This document shows positions 6,184 to 12,764 of a stretch of DNA of 13,857 nucleotides, in pieces. The position numbers and the translations under genes were made by a program. Below the pieces are notes generated by a model that was not told the origin of the DNA, did no database searches, and saw only the letters and a program-made list of their open reading frames with translations. Numbering within the stretch: position 1 is the first letter of the stretch; each line of letters begins with the position of its first letter. The DNA is from JALYGY01 sp963800975 (lineage in GTDB: Bacteria; Actinomycetota; Rubrobacteria; Rubrobacterales; Rubrobacteraceae). The stretch covers positions 1 to 13,857 of the forward strand of contig CAWDDB010000018.1 of the NCBI GenBank assembly GCA_963800975.1. The letters run 5' to 3'.

Positions 6184-6282
6184 GTGCGCAGCAATAAGGT
6201 TACGCTCATTTGGGGAATCCTGACCTTGATCTCGCTGTTAGTCGTCCTGGTCTTGATGCTTACGGGCGTCGTTAGCCTGTAG
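6184..6282 (+). CDS. Small single-span membrane protein (32 aa)
   Basis: From a GTG at 6184, preceded by GAGGAG at 6172-6177 (six-base spacing), the frame encodes 32 residues: a short basic N-terminus (VRSNKVT) followed by a continuous hydrophobic helix, ILTLISLLVVLVLMLTGVV, that fills most of the protein. The strong ribosome binding site favours this start over the ATG at 6079, which would add 35 polar residues with no ribosome binding site. The positive-inside rule would place the N-terminus in the cytoplasm. I recognise no family. It could be a small regulatory or stress-associated membrane peptide, but nothing in the sequence tells which. Confidence 0.5.
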   Translation: MRSNKVTLIWGILTLISLLVVLVLMLTGVVSL

Positions 6283-6344
6283 AGCCTCCGAACGTATCGG
6301 ACTTGATCCCGGATCGAGGGCCAGGTTTCTCTGGGGCATCACAC

Positions 6345-6707
6345 CTAATCGGGGGTCACGCTTGGCCTGTCATCCTCGCCAGTAGTACCGGCCGGTGCGT
6401 AGGATGCGTTCTCCAGACCGAAACTGAAGATGGGGGTGCGGGCCGGGGTCCGGAGCTCGCCGGCCTCCCGTCCGTCGGGACCGGCCGTCGCGACGGCTTC
6501 GGCCCAAGGGTCGGCGAAGACCGCGCCGGTGGCGGCAATAGCGAAGATAGCAACGAGCGAGACGCAGCCGGCCATGCACAGCAACCCCGCGTTCGTGGAC
6601 GTCCCCCTGCGCCTGTGGCGGTCGATGTCCATTATCCCGAGGGTCCACAGGGCTAATATCGCGAAGGCCAGCGATGGCCACAGAGCGTACTGCAGAACCG
6701 AAGTCAC
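6345..6707 (-). CDS. Hypothetical small membrane protein, two helices
   Basis: The product is 120 residues with a GTG start. It has two hydrophobic segments, LQYALWPSLAFAILALWTLG (about 5-24) and LLCMAGCVSLVAIFAIAATG (about 42-61), separated by a short basic loop (DIDRHRRRGT) that would lie in the cytoplasm. A polar tail of about 55 residues follows, rich in Ala, Gly, Pro and Thr. The upstream sequence contains AGGATAGG at a loose ribosome-binding-site distance. I do not recognise a family. It is convergent with the 32-residue ORF and lies downstream of the FadR-type gene on the same strand. A similar sequence at 5842-5975 supports it as a real coding family. Confidence 0.5.
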   Translation of the reverse strand: MTSVLQYALWPSLAFAILALWTLGIMDIDRHRRRGTSTNAGLLCMAGCVSLVAIFAIAATGAVFADPWAEAVATAGPDGREAGELRTPARTPIFSFGLENASYAPAGTTGEDDRPSVTPD

Positions 6708-6792
6708 CAGGGTGCCTATCCTAACCTACTTCCTCGGCGGTGCCGATCTAGGAGTTCCGGACCCTTTCAGGATGCCTTGTGCCGGGAGACGT

Positions 6793-7569
6793 TTACAGGG
6801 TCGTCTGTGGAGAGGTTTCGGATCTCTCGGCTGGAGGGCCTTCCGCGCTCATGGGCACCGCCTGCCGGTAGACCCCGTACGCCATCCGCAGGTGCTCCTC
6901 CATCCGGGCCCTCGCCAGCTTCTCGTCGCGGTCGAGTATGGCCTCGTAGACCAGACGGTGCTGATCCTGAGATACCTGCATCGACTTCGATGGCAAGACG
7001 TAGCGTTCGGCGAGCGTCCTGAGCGTCAGGTGAATGGAGAGCATGAACAGGCTGAGCAGCCTGTTCCCGGAGGCGTCCGCTATGGCCCTGTGGAACGTTA
7101 TGTCGGGGAAATAATCGTCGAACTCCCTGTACTCATCGCTCTCGATGGTCCTCCACATCGTCGCGAGATCCTGCTCCGTGCGCCGGGCGGCTGCTATGCC
7201 GACAGCCCGCGTCTCTATAGCCTCCCGCGCCGCCCACAGCTCTTCGAGGGTCAACTCGTCTACATCCAGCAGCAGCGTTATGGAGTCCTTGAAGCTGTCC
7301 GCCACCCCCGCCCCGCTTAGCGTCCTGATGAACGTGCCGCCCGTCGGGCCCGTCGAGCTCTCGAGCAGGTTGAACGCCTCGAGCACCTTGAGGGCCTCCC
7401 TGACCGTCGGCCGGCTGACCCCGAGGCTCCGGGCCAGCTCTGTCTCCGGGGGCAGCCTGTCCCCGGGACGCAGCTCGCCGGACGAGATGGCGCCCCGGAT
7501 GTGCATGATGATCTGCTGGTACGTCTTGTGACCTTTGCGCGTCCCCTCCGAATCGGCCGCCGTGCCCAT
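6793..7569 (-). CDS. FadR-family (GntR) transcriptional regulator
   Basis: The product is 258 residues from the ATG at 7569. Residues 15-80 are the GntR winged helix (YQQIIMHIRGAISSGELRPG, LPPETELARSLGVSRPTVRE, ALKVLEAFNLLES). Residues 105-235 are an FCD effector domain with the metal-site pattern D-x3-H (DITFH), QDQH and MEEH. FCD regulators sense small carboxylates and usually repress adjacent catabolic genes. Two equally good starts exist, 7569 and 7602, each with GAAGGAG seven bases upstream, created by a 33-bp in-frame tandem duplication; the upstream one adds 11 residues. The frame stays open to 7974 but that part is intergenic in character. It is divergent from the MFS-SDR-SDR operon and probably controls it through the operator at 7867-7881. 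Confidence 0.85.
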   Translation of the reverse strand: MGTAADSEGTRKGHKTYQQIIMHIRGAISSGELRPGDRLPPETELARSLGVSRPTVREALKVLEAFNLLESSTGPTGGTFIRTLSGAGVADSFKDSITLLLDVDELTLEELWAAREAIETRAVGIAAARRTEQDLATMWRTIESDEYREFDDYFPDITFHRAIADASGNRLLSLFMLSIHLTLRTLAERYVLPSKSMQVSQDQHRLVYEAILDRDEKLARARMEEHLRMAYGVYRQAVPMSAEGPPAERSETSPQTTL

Positions 7570-7626
7570 GTCGCCGCTCCTTCGAGATAGTGTCGTGCCC
7601 ATGTCGCTGCTCCTTCGAGATAGCCC
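7561..7626 (-). repeat. 33-bp tandem duplication of ribosome binding site and start codon
   Basis: Two adjacent 33-bp units (7561-7593 and 7594-7626) share 30 bases with one mismatch. On the minus strand each contains CTATCTCGAAGGAG followed by a seven-base spacer and ATGGGCAC. The regulator therefore has two complete initiation sites in the same frame, 11 codons apart. Confidence 0.85.
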
Positions 7627-7718
7627 TTGTGCAAAAATTCTAAGGCCATTGTCCGTTCTTTGTCGAAATCCCTGTTTGGCCGCCCGCGTAACTTCCTCCC
7701 TCCCCGCGCGAGGGATCG

Positions 7719-7740
7719 CACCATACCAGCACCATACCAG
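7719..7740. repeat. Perfect tandem 11-bp repeat CACCATACCAG
   Basis: Two exact, adjacent copies at 7719-7729 and 7730-7740 lie in the leader of the FadR-type gene. Read on the minus strand each contains TGGTATGGT, resembling an extended -10 element. This could be a duplicated promoter or operator half-site, or simple slippage. Confidence 0.55.
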
Positions 7741-7866
7741 ACGGCGATGACTCCTCGATGAACAGCCGATTCTGCGGGCCAAAAAACGCCCGCGGCGCGC
7801 CAAGACGAGCACCCCAACCCGTGCCCGCGCGCTATCTCCGGACCCCCGAGCCACCGTGACCAAGAC

Positions 7867-7881
7867 ATTTGTTTGACAAAT
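7867..7881. promoter_or_regulatory. FadR-family operator palindrome
   Basis: ATTTGT-TTG-ACAAAT is a perfect 6-bp inverted repeat with a 3-bp centre. Its core TTGTTTGACAA (7869-7879) fits the operator consensus known for the FadR subfamily of GntR regulators, TNGTNNNACNA, at every specified base. It overlaps the TTGACA -35 box of the transporter promoter, so binding should block RNA polymerase. That the adjacent FadR-type protein binds here is inference from proximity and consensus match. Confidence 0.75.
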
Positions 7882-7901
7882 ATTCGTGCTTTGGCTATCT
7901 T
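7873..7901 (+). promoter_or_regulatory. Sigma-70-type promoter of the MFS-SDR-SDR operon
   Basis: The -35 box TTGACA (7873-7878) is a perfect consensus match. After exactly 17 bp comes TATCTT (7896-7901), matching the -10 consensus at four of six bases. Transcription would begin near 7908, giving a leader of about 80 bases before the transporter ATG. The operator palindrome overlaps the -35. Confidence 0.7.
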
Positions 7902-7988
7902 GCCCTTTGGGTGTCCGGCGTGGTGTGCGTGGGGGTCGCGGAGCATCGGGTTGGAACGGTAAGGGACTAGTCAAGGAGGGTTGCGGCG

Positions 7989-9392
7989 ATGGTTGACCGA
8001 CAGGGACGGGGTGGCGAGGGATCTGCCGGGGGCTCCAGTAGCGGGCTCGCCGATGCCCCGACGATCAATCGCAACATAACAAACAAGACGCTGGTCTACT
8101 CTTCGATCGTGTGTTTCCTGGCCTGGGTCTTCTCCGTGTACGACTACACGCTCTTCGGGGCGTTGTTGCCGGTAATCTCCGACGAGTTCGGGTGGTCGAC
8201 CTCGTTCGGCACCTTTATCCTGACGCTCGTCTCGGTCGGGACCATCATCGTGGCCCTAATGGTGGGTCCGATGCTTGACTACTTGGGTCGCAAACCCTCC
8301 CTGGTGATCTCCACAGTCGGCGCTGCCCTAAGCTCTGGCCTGACGGGCCTGGCCCCGGCGAGCCTCGCCGGGGCCTACATGGTGGTGGTGCGGACCTTCT
8401 CCGGCCTCGGCTACTCCGAGCAGGCGGTAAACGCCACCTACCTCAACGAGATGTACGGCAACCACCCGCGGCGCGGGTTCATCTACAGCCTGGTGCAGGG
8501 CGGCTGGCCGATCGGGGTATTGTTGGGGGCTGCCTTGTCCGCAGTGTTGTTGCCCGCCATCGGGTGGCGCAACACCTTCCTCGTCGCCACCTTCCCGGCC
8601 GTCGTGATCGCCATCCTCGCCCTCAAGCTCCGGGAATCCCCGAAGTTCCAAGCCATGAAGTACGTCAAGAAGCTGGAGAAAAGCGGTCGCCACCAGGAGG
8701 CCGTCGAATTCGGGCGGGACTTCGACATCGACGTCCACCACTCCGAGGAGTCCACCTTCAAGCAGCTCTTCGAGCCTGACCTCAGGAAGCACACAATCTT
8801 CATCAGCCTCGCGATGCTGTGCAACTGGATCGGCATCCAGGTCTTCGCCGTCCTCGGCACCACCGTGCTCACGGAGGGCAAGGGCGTGGAGTTCTCGAGC
8901 TCGCTGATCATACTCGTCATCTCCAACGCGGCGGCTTACATAGGCTACCTCTGCCACGGGTTCGTGGGCGACCGCGTCGGCCGTCGCCTGACCATCGCCG
9001 GCGGGTGGCTGATCTCTTCCATTGCCTACACCTTGATGCTGTTCGGTCCCGATTCGACCGCCTTCGTGCTCACGATGTACACAGCCGGTCTCTTCTTCAT
9101 AATCGGCCCCTACGCGGCGCTCTTGTTCTTCATGGGCGAGTCTTTCCCGACCAGGGTGCGCGGCACGGGCTCCTCGTTCGTCAACGCCATGGGTCCCGCG
9201 GGCGCGATCGCCGGGTCGGGCCTGTTCAGCCTGTTCACCGGTATAGGCCTGAGCGTGGTGCTCACCGCCTTTCTTGCCGGCTCTATCGCGACGCTCTTGT
9301 CGGCCCTCCTCATGCTTGGCACCCGCGACGTGAAGGACCCGCGGCAGGCCGAGGTGACGGATTCGGATTCCACGGTGGCCGGGGTCGCCTAG
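7989..9392 (+). CDS. MFS transporter (organic-acid/sugar H+ symporter type)
   Basis: The product is 467 residues and its ATG has AAGGAGG nine bases upstream. It has a polar N-terminus of about 34 residues, about 12 hydrophobic spans, and MFS motif A after span 2 (GPMLDYLGRKP, 93-103) with its counterpart GDRVGRR after span 8. A charged central loop of about 50 residues (roughly 215-265) separates the two six-helix halves. The aspartate in span 1 (VYDYTLFGALLP) is where the aromatic-acid/H+ symporter and sugar-porter groups carry their key acid. It probably imports the substrate oxidised by the two SDR enzymes downstream, under control of the divergent FadR-type regulator. The substrate cannot be read from sequence; a carboxylate or polyol would fit the regulator and enzymes. 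Confidence 0.85.
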   Translation: MVDRQGRGGEGSAGGSSSGLADAPTINRNITNKTLVYSSIVCFLAWVFSVYDYTLFGALLPVISDEFGWSTSFGTFILTLVSVGTIIVALMVGPMLDYLGRKPSLVISTVGAALSSGLTGLAPASLAGAYMVVVRTFSGLGYSEQAVNATYLNEMYGNHPRRGFIYSLVQGGWPIGVLLGAALSAVLLPAIGWRNTFLVATFPAVVIAILALKLRESPKFQAMKYVKKLEKSGRHQEAVEFGRDFDIDVHHSEESTFKQLFEPDLRKHTIFISLAMLCNWIGIQVFAVLGTTVLTEGKGVEFSSSLIILVISNAAAYIGYLCHGFVGDRVGRRLTIAGGWLISSIAYTLMLFGPDSTAFVLTMYTAGLFFIIGPYAALLFFMGESFPTRVRGTGSSFVNAMGPAGAIAGSGLFSLFTGIGLSVVLTAFLAGSIATLLSALLMLGTRDVKDPRQAEVTDSDSTVAGVA

Positions 9393-9406
9393 CATCCGGG
9401 ATCCTA

Positions 9407-9440
9407 GGGGACGGGGCCTCCTCGGCCCGCCCCCGTTTTT
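9407..9440 (+). terminator. Candidate intrinsic terminator after MFS gene
   Basis: GGGGACGGGGCC and GGCCCGCCCCC can pair around a small TCCTC-type loop, with one bulge and one mismatch, followed by TTTTT at 9436-9440. It sits 14 bases after the transporter stop and before the first SDR, so it may attenuate rather than end the operon. I see no separate promoter for the SDR genes in the short gap. Confidence 0.55.
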
Positions 9441-9466
9441 CGTCTAGGCGCAAAGGAGGCTTCGAC

Positions 9467-10210
9467 ATGGCCGAAGGTTCCCGGGTCTCACTCGTCACGG
9501 GCGCCGGCAGCGGCATAGGCCGCGCCATCGCAGAGAAGCTCGCCCGAGAAGGGGAACGCGTCGTCGTCAACGACCTCGAGGAGACGAGTGCCGAGGAGGT
9601 CGTGGCCGGGATAGAGGAGTCGGGGGGGGAGGCCACGAGCGCCCCCGGCGACGTGTCCGACCCTGAGGATGTGCGCAGGATGGTCGAGAGGGCGCGGGAG
9701 GCGTTCGGGCCTATCGAGGTCCTCGTCAACAACGCCGGCCACGGCCAGCAGAAGCCCTTCGTGGAGCTCACCGTGGAGGACTTCGACCGCATGATCGAGG
9801 TCCACCTCAGGGGGACGTTCCTGTGCACGAGCGCCGTGCTGCCGGGGATGCTCGCCGCGGGCCGGGGTGTGATCGTCAACGTCGCCTCGCAGCTCGGCCA
9901 GATCGGGGGCGTCGAGCTCTCCCACTACAGCGCCGCGAAGGCCGGCATCATAGGCCTGACGAAGTCGCTCGCCCGCGAGGTCTCGGCCCAGGGGGTGCGG
10001 GTCAACGCGGTGGCGCCGGGCCCGATAAACACCGAGCTCGTCCTCAGCCTCTCCGAGGAGTGGCGCCGCAACAAGGCGGCGGAGCTTCCCCTCGGGCGCT
10101 TCGGCGAGCCCTGGGAGGTGGCCGAGACGGTCGCCTTCCTCGCCTCCGAGGGGGCCGCACTCTACGTGGGGCAGACGCTCGGACCCAACTCCGGGGACGT
10201 GATGCTGTAA
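9467..10210 (+). CDS. SDR-family NAD(P)-dependent oxidoreductase
   Basis: The product is 247 residues; its ATG has AAAGGAGG about ten bases upstream. It is a classical short-chain dehydrogenase: cofactor motif TGAGSGIG (11-18), NNAG after the fourth strand, and catalytic Ser141, Tyr154 and Lys158 (HYSAAK). The acidic residue in VVVNDLEE at the end of the second strand favours NAD(H). The usual helix-4 Asn of the tetrad is His (EVHLRGTF), a known variation in the family. The closing GQTLGPNSGD matches sugar- and polyol-type SDRs. It follows the transporter and precedes a second SDR by 37 bases, suggesting two successive oxidations, or an oxidation and a reduction, of the imported compound. The exact substrate is unknown. 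Confidence 0.85.
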   Translation: MAEGSRVSLVTGAGSGIGRAIAEKLAREGERVVVNDLEETSAEEVVAGIEESGGEATSAPGDVSDPEDVRRMVERAREAFGPIEVLVNNAGHGQQKPFVELTVEDFDRMIEVHLRGTFLCTSAVLPGMLAAGRGVIVNVASQLGQIGGVELSHYSAAKAGIIGLTKSLAREVSAQGVRVNAVAPGPINTELVLSLSEEWRRNKAAELPLGRFGEPWEVAETVAFLASEGAALYVGQTLGPNSGDVML

Positions 10211-10247
10211 GGGCCAGAGGAAACCCGTCTAGAGGAGCGAGGTGCGC

Positions 10248-11015
10248 ATGCAGAACTCGGAGAGGGAGACGGTCCTTATCACCGGAGCCGGCATCGGCAT
10301 CGGGGCGGCCACGGCCCGCGCCTTCGGGGAAGCGGGCTACCGGGTCATCGTGACCGACGTGCTCGATGACGAAGGACAGACGGTCGCCTCGCAGATCACG
10401 GAGAACGGCGGCGAGGCCGAGTACCGCCACCTCGACGTCACGAGCACCGAGGAGGTAGACCGCGTGGTCGCGGATGCCGAGGAGCGTTACGGGCCGCTCG
10501 GATGCGTGGTTGCGAACGCCGGCATCGCCCACAGGGTGCCCCTCCCGGAGCTTACGGACAAAAGGTGGGACCACACCCACGAGATCGACCTCAAGGGCGT
10601 AATGCGCGTCTGCCGAGCCGCGGCTCCGGCGATGAGGGGGCGGGGGAGGGGGAGCATGGTCGCCGTCTCCTCCATCATGGGCGTAGCATACGGGTGGGAC
10701 GAGCACGTCCAGTACTCGGCCGCCAAGGCCGGCGTGGTCGGCCTCGTGCGCGGCCTCGCCGTGGAGCTCGCCCGCGACGGTATAAAGGTCAACGGCATAG
10801 CCCCCGGCTACATCCGGACCGCCCAGGCGCTCTCGGAGAAGCACTCCCTAGGCCCGGAAGGGCTGGAGAAGGCCGCCGAGTTCATACCGATGGGCAGGGT
10901 CGGCGAGTCCGAGGACATCGCCGACGTGATACTCTTCCTCGCCTCGGACGCCGCTCGCTACCTCACAGGACAGGTCCTCGTCGTCGACGGCGGCCTGCTC
11001 GTCGGCCGGTACTAG
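10248..11015 (+). CDS. SDR-family NAD(P)-dependent oxidoreductase (second)
   Basis: The product is 255 residues from the ATG at 10248. A GTG six bases earlier is also possible, since GAGGAG at 10232-10237 is ten bases from the ATG and four from the GTG. It has TGAGIGIG near the N-terminus, VTDVLDDEG after strand 2 (acidic, NAD-type), ANAG, catalytic SS in VSSIMG, YSAAK and the C-terminal LTGQVLVVDGG. The helix-4 Asn position is Asp (EIDLKGVM). It is clearly different from the first SDR, so the pair is not a recent duplication. It is the last gene of the regulator-controlled operon. The stop lies inside a 37-bp repeat shared with the facing operon. Confidence 0.85.
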   Translation: MQNSERETVLITGAGIGIGAATARAFGEAGYRVIVTDVLDDEGQTVASQITENGGEAEYRHLDVTSTEEVDRVVADAEERYGPLGCVVANAGIAHRVPLPELTDKRWDHTHEIDLKGVMRVCRAAAPAMRGRGRGSMVAVSSIMGVAYGWDEHVQYSAAKAGVVGLVRGLAVELARDGIKVNGIAPGYIRTAQALSEKHSLGPEGLEKAAEFIPMGRVGESEDIADVILFLASDAARYLTGQVLVVDGGLLVGRY

Positions 11016-11048
11016 GGAGGCTTCAGGTTCTGGGCTTCAGGTCCTAGG
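11012..11048 (+). repeat. 37-bp intergenic repeat, left copy
   Basis: The unit starts CTAGG and ends CCTAG, with GAGGCTTC, then GGGCTTC inside. A related 39-bp unit lies inverted at 11694-11732. Over 34 aligned positions about 23 match, and the mismatches are all transitions (A/G or C/T). It includes the SDR stop codon. Confidence 0.5.
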
Positions 11049-11614
11049 TTTGGTCCTGAGGACGAGGGCGCGCATGGGTTGCTCTAGGGTCATGCCTCCG
11101 TCCTTATCGACCCGCGCGTGGCACCCGAAGGCGGCCTGGACCTCGGCGCGGCGCTCCTCTACCGTCGTCGCCCGGGCCGGGTCCACGGCGACGACGTGCG
11201 CGAGACACTCCTCGATGCCTTCAAAGCGCTCGCGCCTGAGGTAGTCGGCGCGCTTCAGCTGCTCGAACTTTTCATCTTCGAGGGCCTGGCGGATGACCTC
11301 CTGCGCGGCGTTGCGTACCTCCGTCTCGTCCTCCACGGGACGCAGCGCGAGGAACAAAGAGCCCTCGGCGAGGGGCTCGACGACTACGATGGGCTCCGCC
11401 GGCCCGACGACGCGGGCCGCCTCCCGCAGGCCCGGTGCATCACGGGCTGCGGGACGTGGTGGAGGGAGTTGAAGAAGATGGCGCCGTCGAAAGAGGCGTC
11501 GGCGAAAGGCAACGCCTCCGCGCGGGCCGCCTGGAAGGTTCCCTCCGGGACCGCCTCGCGGGCGGTTTCCAGTGCCTCCGGGTTCGGGTCTATCCCGGCG
11601 ACGCGCGCTCCCCA
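11037..11614 (-). pseudogene. Truncated, frameshifted SAM-dependent methyltransferase
   Basis: Minus-strand reading gives a class I methyltransferase (Methyltransf_11-like) in two frames. From about 11611: SARVAGIDPNPEALETAR (motif II region), ALPFADASFDGAIFFNSLHHV, then a break near 11428-11434. After it the frame shifts by one base and continues LREAARVVGP, VVVEPLAEGSLFLALRP and a 95-residue tail to the TGA at 11037-11039. Restoring one C in the C-run at the break rejoins the two parts. Motif I (the GxGxG SAM loop) and everything before it are absent, and a G-rich low-complexity tract sits at the break point. So the gene is dead even if the frameshift is a sequencing error. Long plus-strand frames across this region are its shadows. 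Confidence 0.75.
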
Positions 11615-11650
11615 GGGAGGGGAGGGCGGGGAGGAGGGGAGGAGGGGGGG
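11615..11650 (+). other. G-run tract, potential G-quadruplex
   Basis: GGG-A-GGGG-A-GGG-C-GGGG at 11615-11631 fits the four-run G-quadruplex pattern with single-base loops, and further GG, GGGG, GG and G7 runs continue to 11650. It abuts the truncated end of the methyltransferase pseudogene. Whether it folds is untested. Confidence 0.55.
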
Positions 11651-11693
11651 TTCACGAAGCCAGGCGGGGACGTAGGTGGGTAGCGTCGTCCGG

Positions 11694-11732
11694 CTGAGGC
11701 CCGAAACCCGAAGTCCGAAGCCTCCCCCTCAG
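11694..11732 (-). repeat. 39-bp intergenic repeat, right (inverted) copy
   Basis: Read on the minus strand the unit starts CTGAGG and ends CCTCAG, with GAGGCTTC and CGGGTTTCGGG inside. It is the inverted partner of 11012-11048 and overlaps the stop codon of the ornithine cyclodeaminase-family gene. The two copies bracket the methyltransferase pseudogene. Confidence 0.5.
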
Positions 11733-12742
11733 GTCGAGATCATCTTCTTCTCGATGCCGACGCCGGCGGCGAGCGCGCGCTCGTATTCGAGCGGGACGGT
11801 CGCCGAGTCCTGGAGGGCGAAGCCGGTCGAGTCGAAGACCGTGATGTCACCCTCGGAGGTGCGGCCTTCGAGCTTGCCGGCGACGACCTGGCCGATCTCG
11901 CCGGCGACGTCGTTCTCCGAGATGATGTTCTCACTCAAGGGGACGTTGATCTCGCCGTCCGTCCGACACTGGCGGATGTCGTCGACGAAGGTGCGGGCCC
12001 GCGTGAGAATTTGGGGGTCGAGCTCCTGGTCGCCCTCCTTATCGGCACCTAAGGCCGCGATGTGGGTGCCCTCGGAGATCCAGGCGCTCTCGACTATCGG
12101 GCCGCGTGCGGGCGTGACGGTGACGAGGACCTCGGCGCCGCGCACCACCTCTTCGAGGTTGGTGGAGGCCCGGATCGCGAAGCGCTCGTACCTGGGCTGC
12201 TGCTCCCGCACGAAGTCGTCGAGGGTCTGTTGCGAGCGGCTCCAGACGCGGACGTCTTCCCAGGCGAAGACCTCGTTGCAGGTCGCGAGGACGCCCTCGG
12301 CCATATTCCCGGCCCCGACGATGGCGAGCGACGTGCTGCCGGGACGGGCGAGATGCTTCGCCGAGACGGCGGCCGCGGAGCCGGTGCGCATGACGGTGTG
12401 GTAGCTCCCGTCGCAGATGGCGAGGGGGAAGCCGGTCTCGGGGTGGGTGTAGATCAGGATAGAGAACACCGTGGGCAGGTCGAACTTCGCGCGGTTCTCC
12501 TCGCGGATGGAGACCCACTTGCAGGCGGCGGCCTCGGGCTCCTCGATGTAGGAGGGCATCACCTCCCACTCACCCGGGTACTTGTCCAGGACGATGTGGC
12601 CCTTGGGCTCCATGTAGTAGCGGCCCTCGCCGTGCATCCTGTACGCGTGCTCGACGCGGTCGTTGTACTCCTTGGGCTCCAGGAGGCCCATCATGTCGGC
12701 TCGGCTCAGGATCAGGGTCTTGCGGTTTTTCCAGCTCTCCAT
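11729..12742 (-). CDS. Ornithine cyclodeaminase / mu-crystallin family protein
   Basis: The product is 337 residues, a normal family length. The visible family signatures are MPSYIEE, the substrate-side lysine K75 in CKWVS, FPLAICDGSYHTVMRTGSAA with R119, the NAD-binding loop VGAGNMAEG (142-150), VTVTPARGPIV, ALGADKEGDQELD and TVFDSTGFALQD. Members include ornithine cyclodeaminase, archaeal-type alanine dehydrogenase and imine reductases acting on small amino or imino acids with NAD(P)(H). Sequence alone does not separate these. The ATG has GGAGAG just upstream, and the gene follows the amidohydrolase by 22 bases in an operon with a hydantoinase. That context suggests oxidation or cyclising deamination of an amino acid released by those enzymes. 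Confidence 0.8.
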   Translation of the reverse strand: MESWKNRKTLILSRADMMGLLEPKEYNDRVEHAYRMHGEGRYYMEPKGHIVLDKYPGEWEVMPSYIEEPEAAACKWVSIREENRAKFDLPTVFSILIYTHPETGFPLAICDGSYHTVMRTGSAAAVSAKHLARPGSTSLAIVGAGNMAEGVLATCNEVFAWEDVRVWSRSQQTLDDFVREQQPRYERFAIRASTNLEEVVRGAEVLVTVTPARGPIVESAWISEGTHIAALGADKEGDQELDPQILTRARTFVDDIRQCRTDGEINVPLSENIISENDVAGEIGQVVAGKLEGRTSEGDITVFDSTGFALQDSATVPLEYERALAAGVGIEKKMIST

Positions 12743-12764
12743 CTCTCTCCGTTCGGTGTCTCTG

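Larger units (their letters stand above)
7627..7988. promoter_or_regulatory. Divergent control region between FadR-type and MFS genes
   Basis: This region carries the transporter promoter and operator (listed separately), a tandem 11-bp repeat in the regulator leader (7719-7740), and the transporter ribosome binding site AAGGAGG at 7973-7979. Both flanking genes read outward, which is the usual layout for a repressor and its target operon. A regulator promoter may include TATGGT within the 11-bp repeats (minus strand, preceded by TG as in extended -10 boxes), but no good -35 is spaced for it. Confidence 0.5.

Noticed and set aside
7570..7974. N-terminal extension of the FadR-type frame up to 7974
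   Set aside because: It covers the operator and promoter of the divergent operon and encodes no domain. Only the duplicated starts at 7569 and 7602 have ribosome binding sites.
8328..9395. 355-residue minus-strand frame opposite the transporter
   Set aside because: Glu/His/Gly/Arg-rich shadow frame of a high-GC gene; the plus strand encodes a clear 12-span MFS protein.
11118..11683. Plus-strand frames of 185 and 82 residues between the convergent operons
   Set aside because: They are antisense to the frameshifted methyltransferase, which has recognisable motifs on the minus strand.
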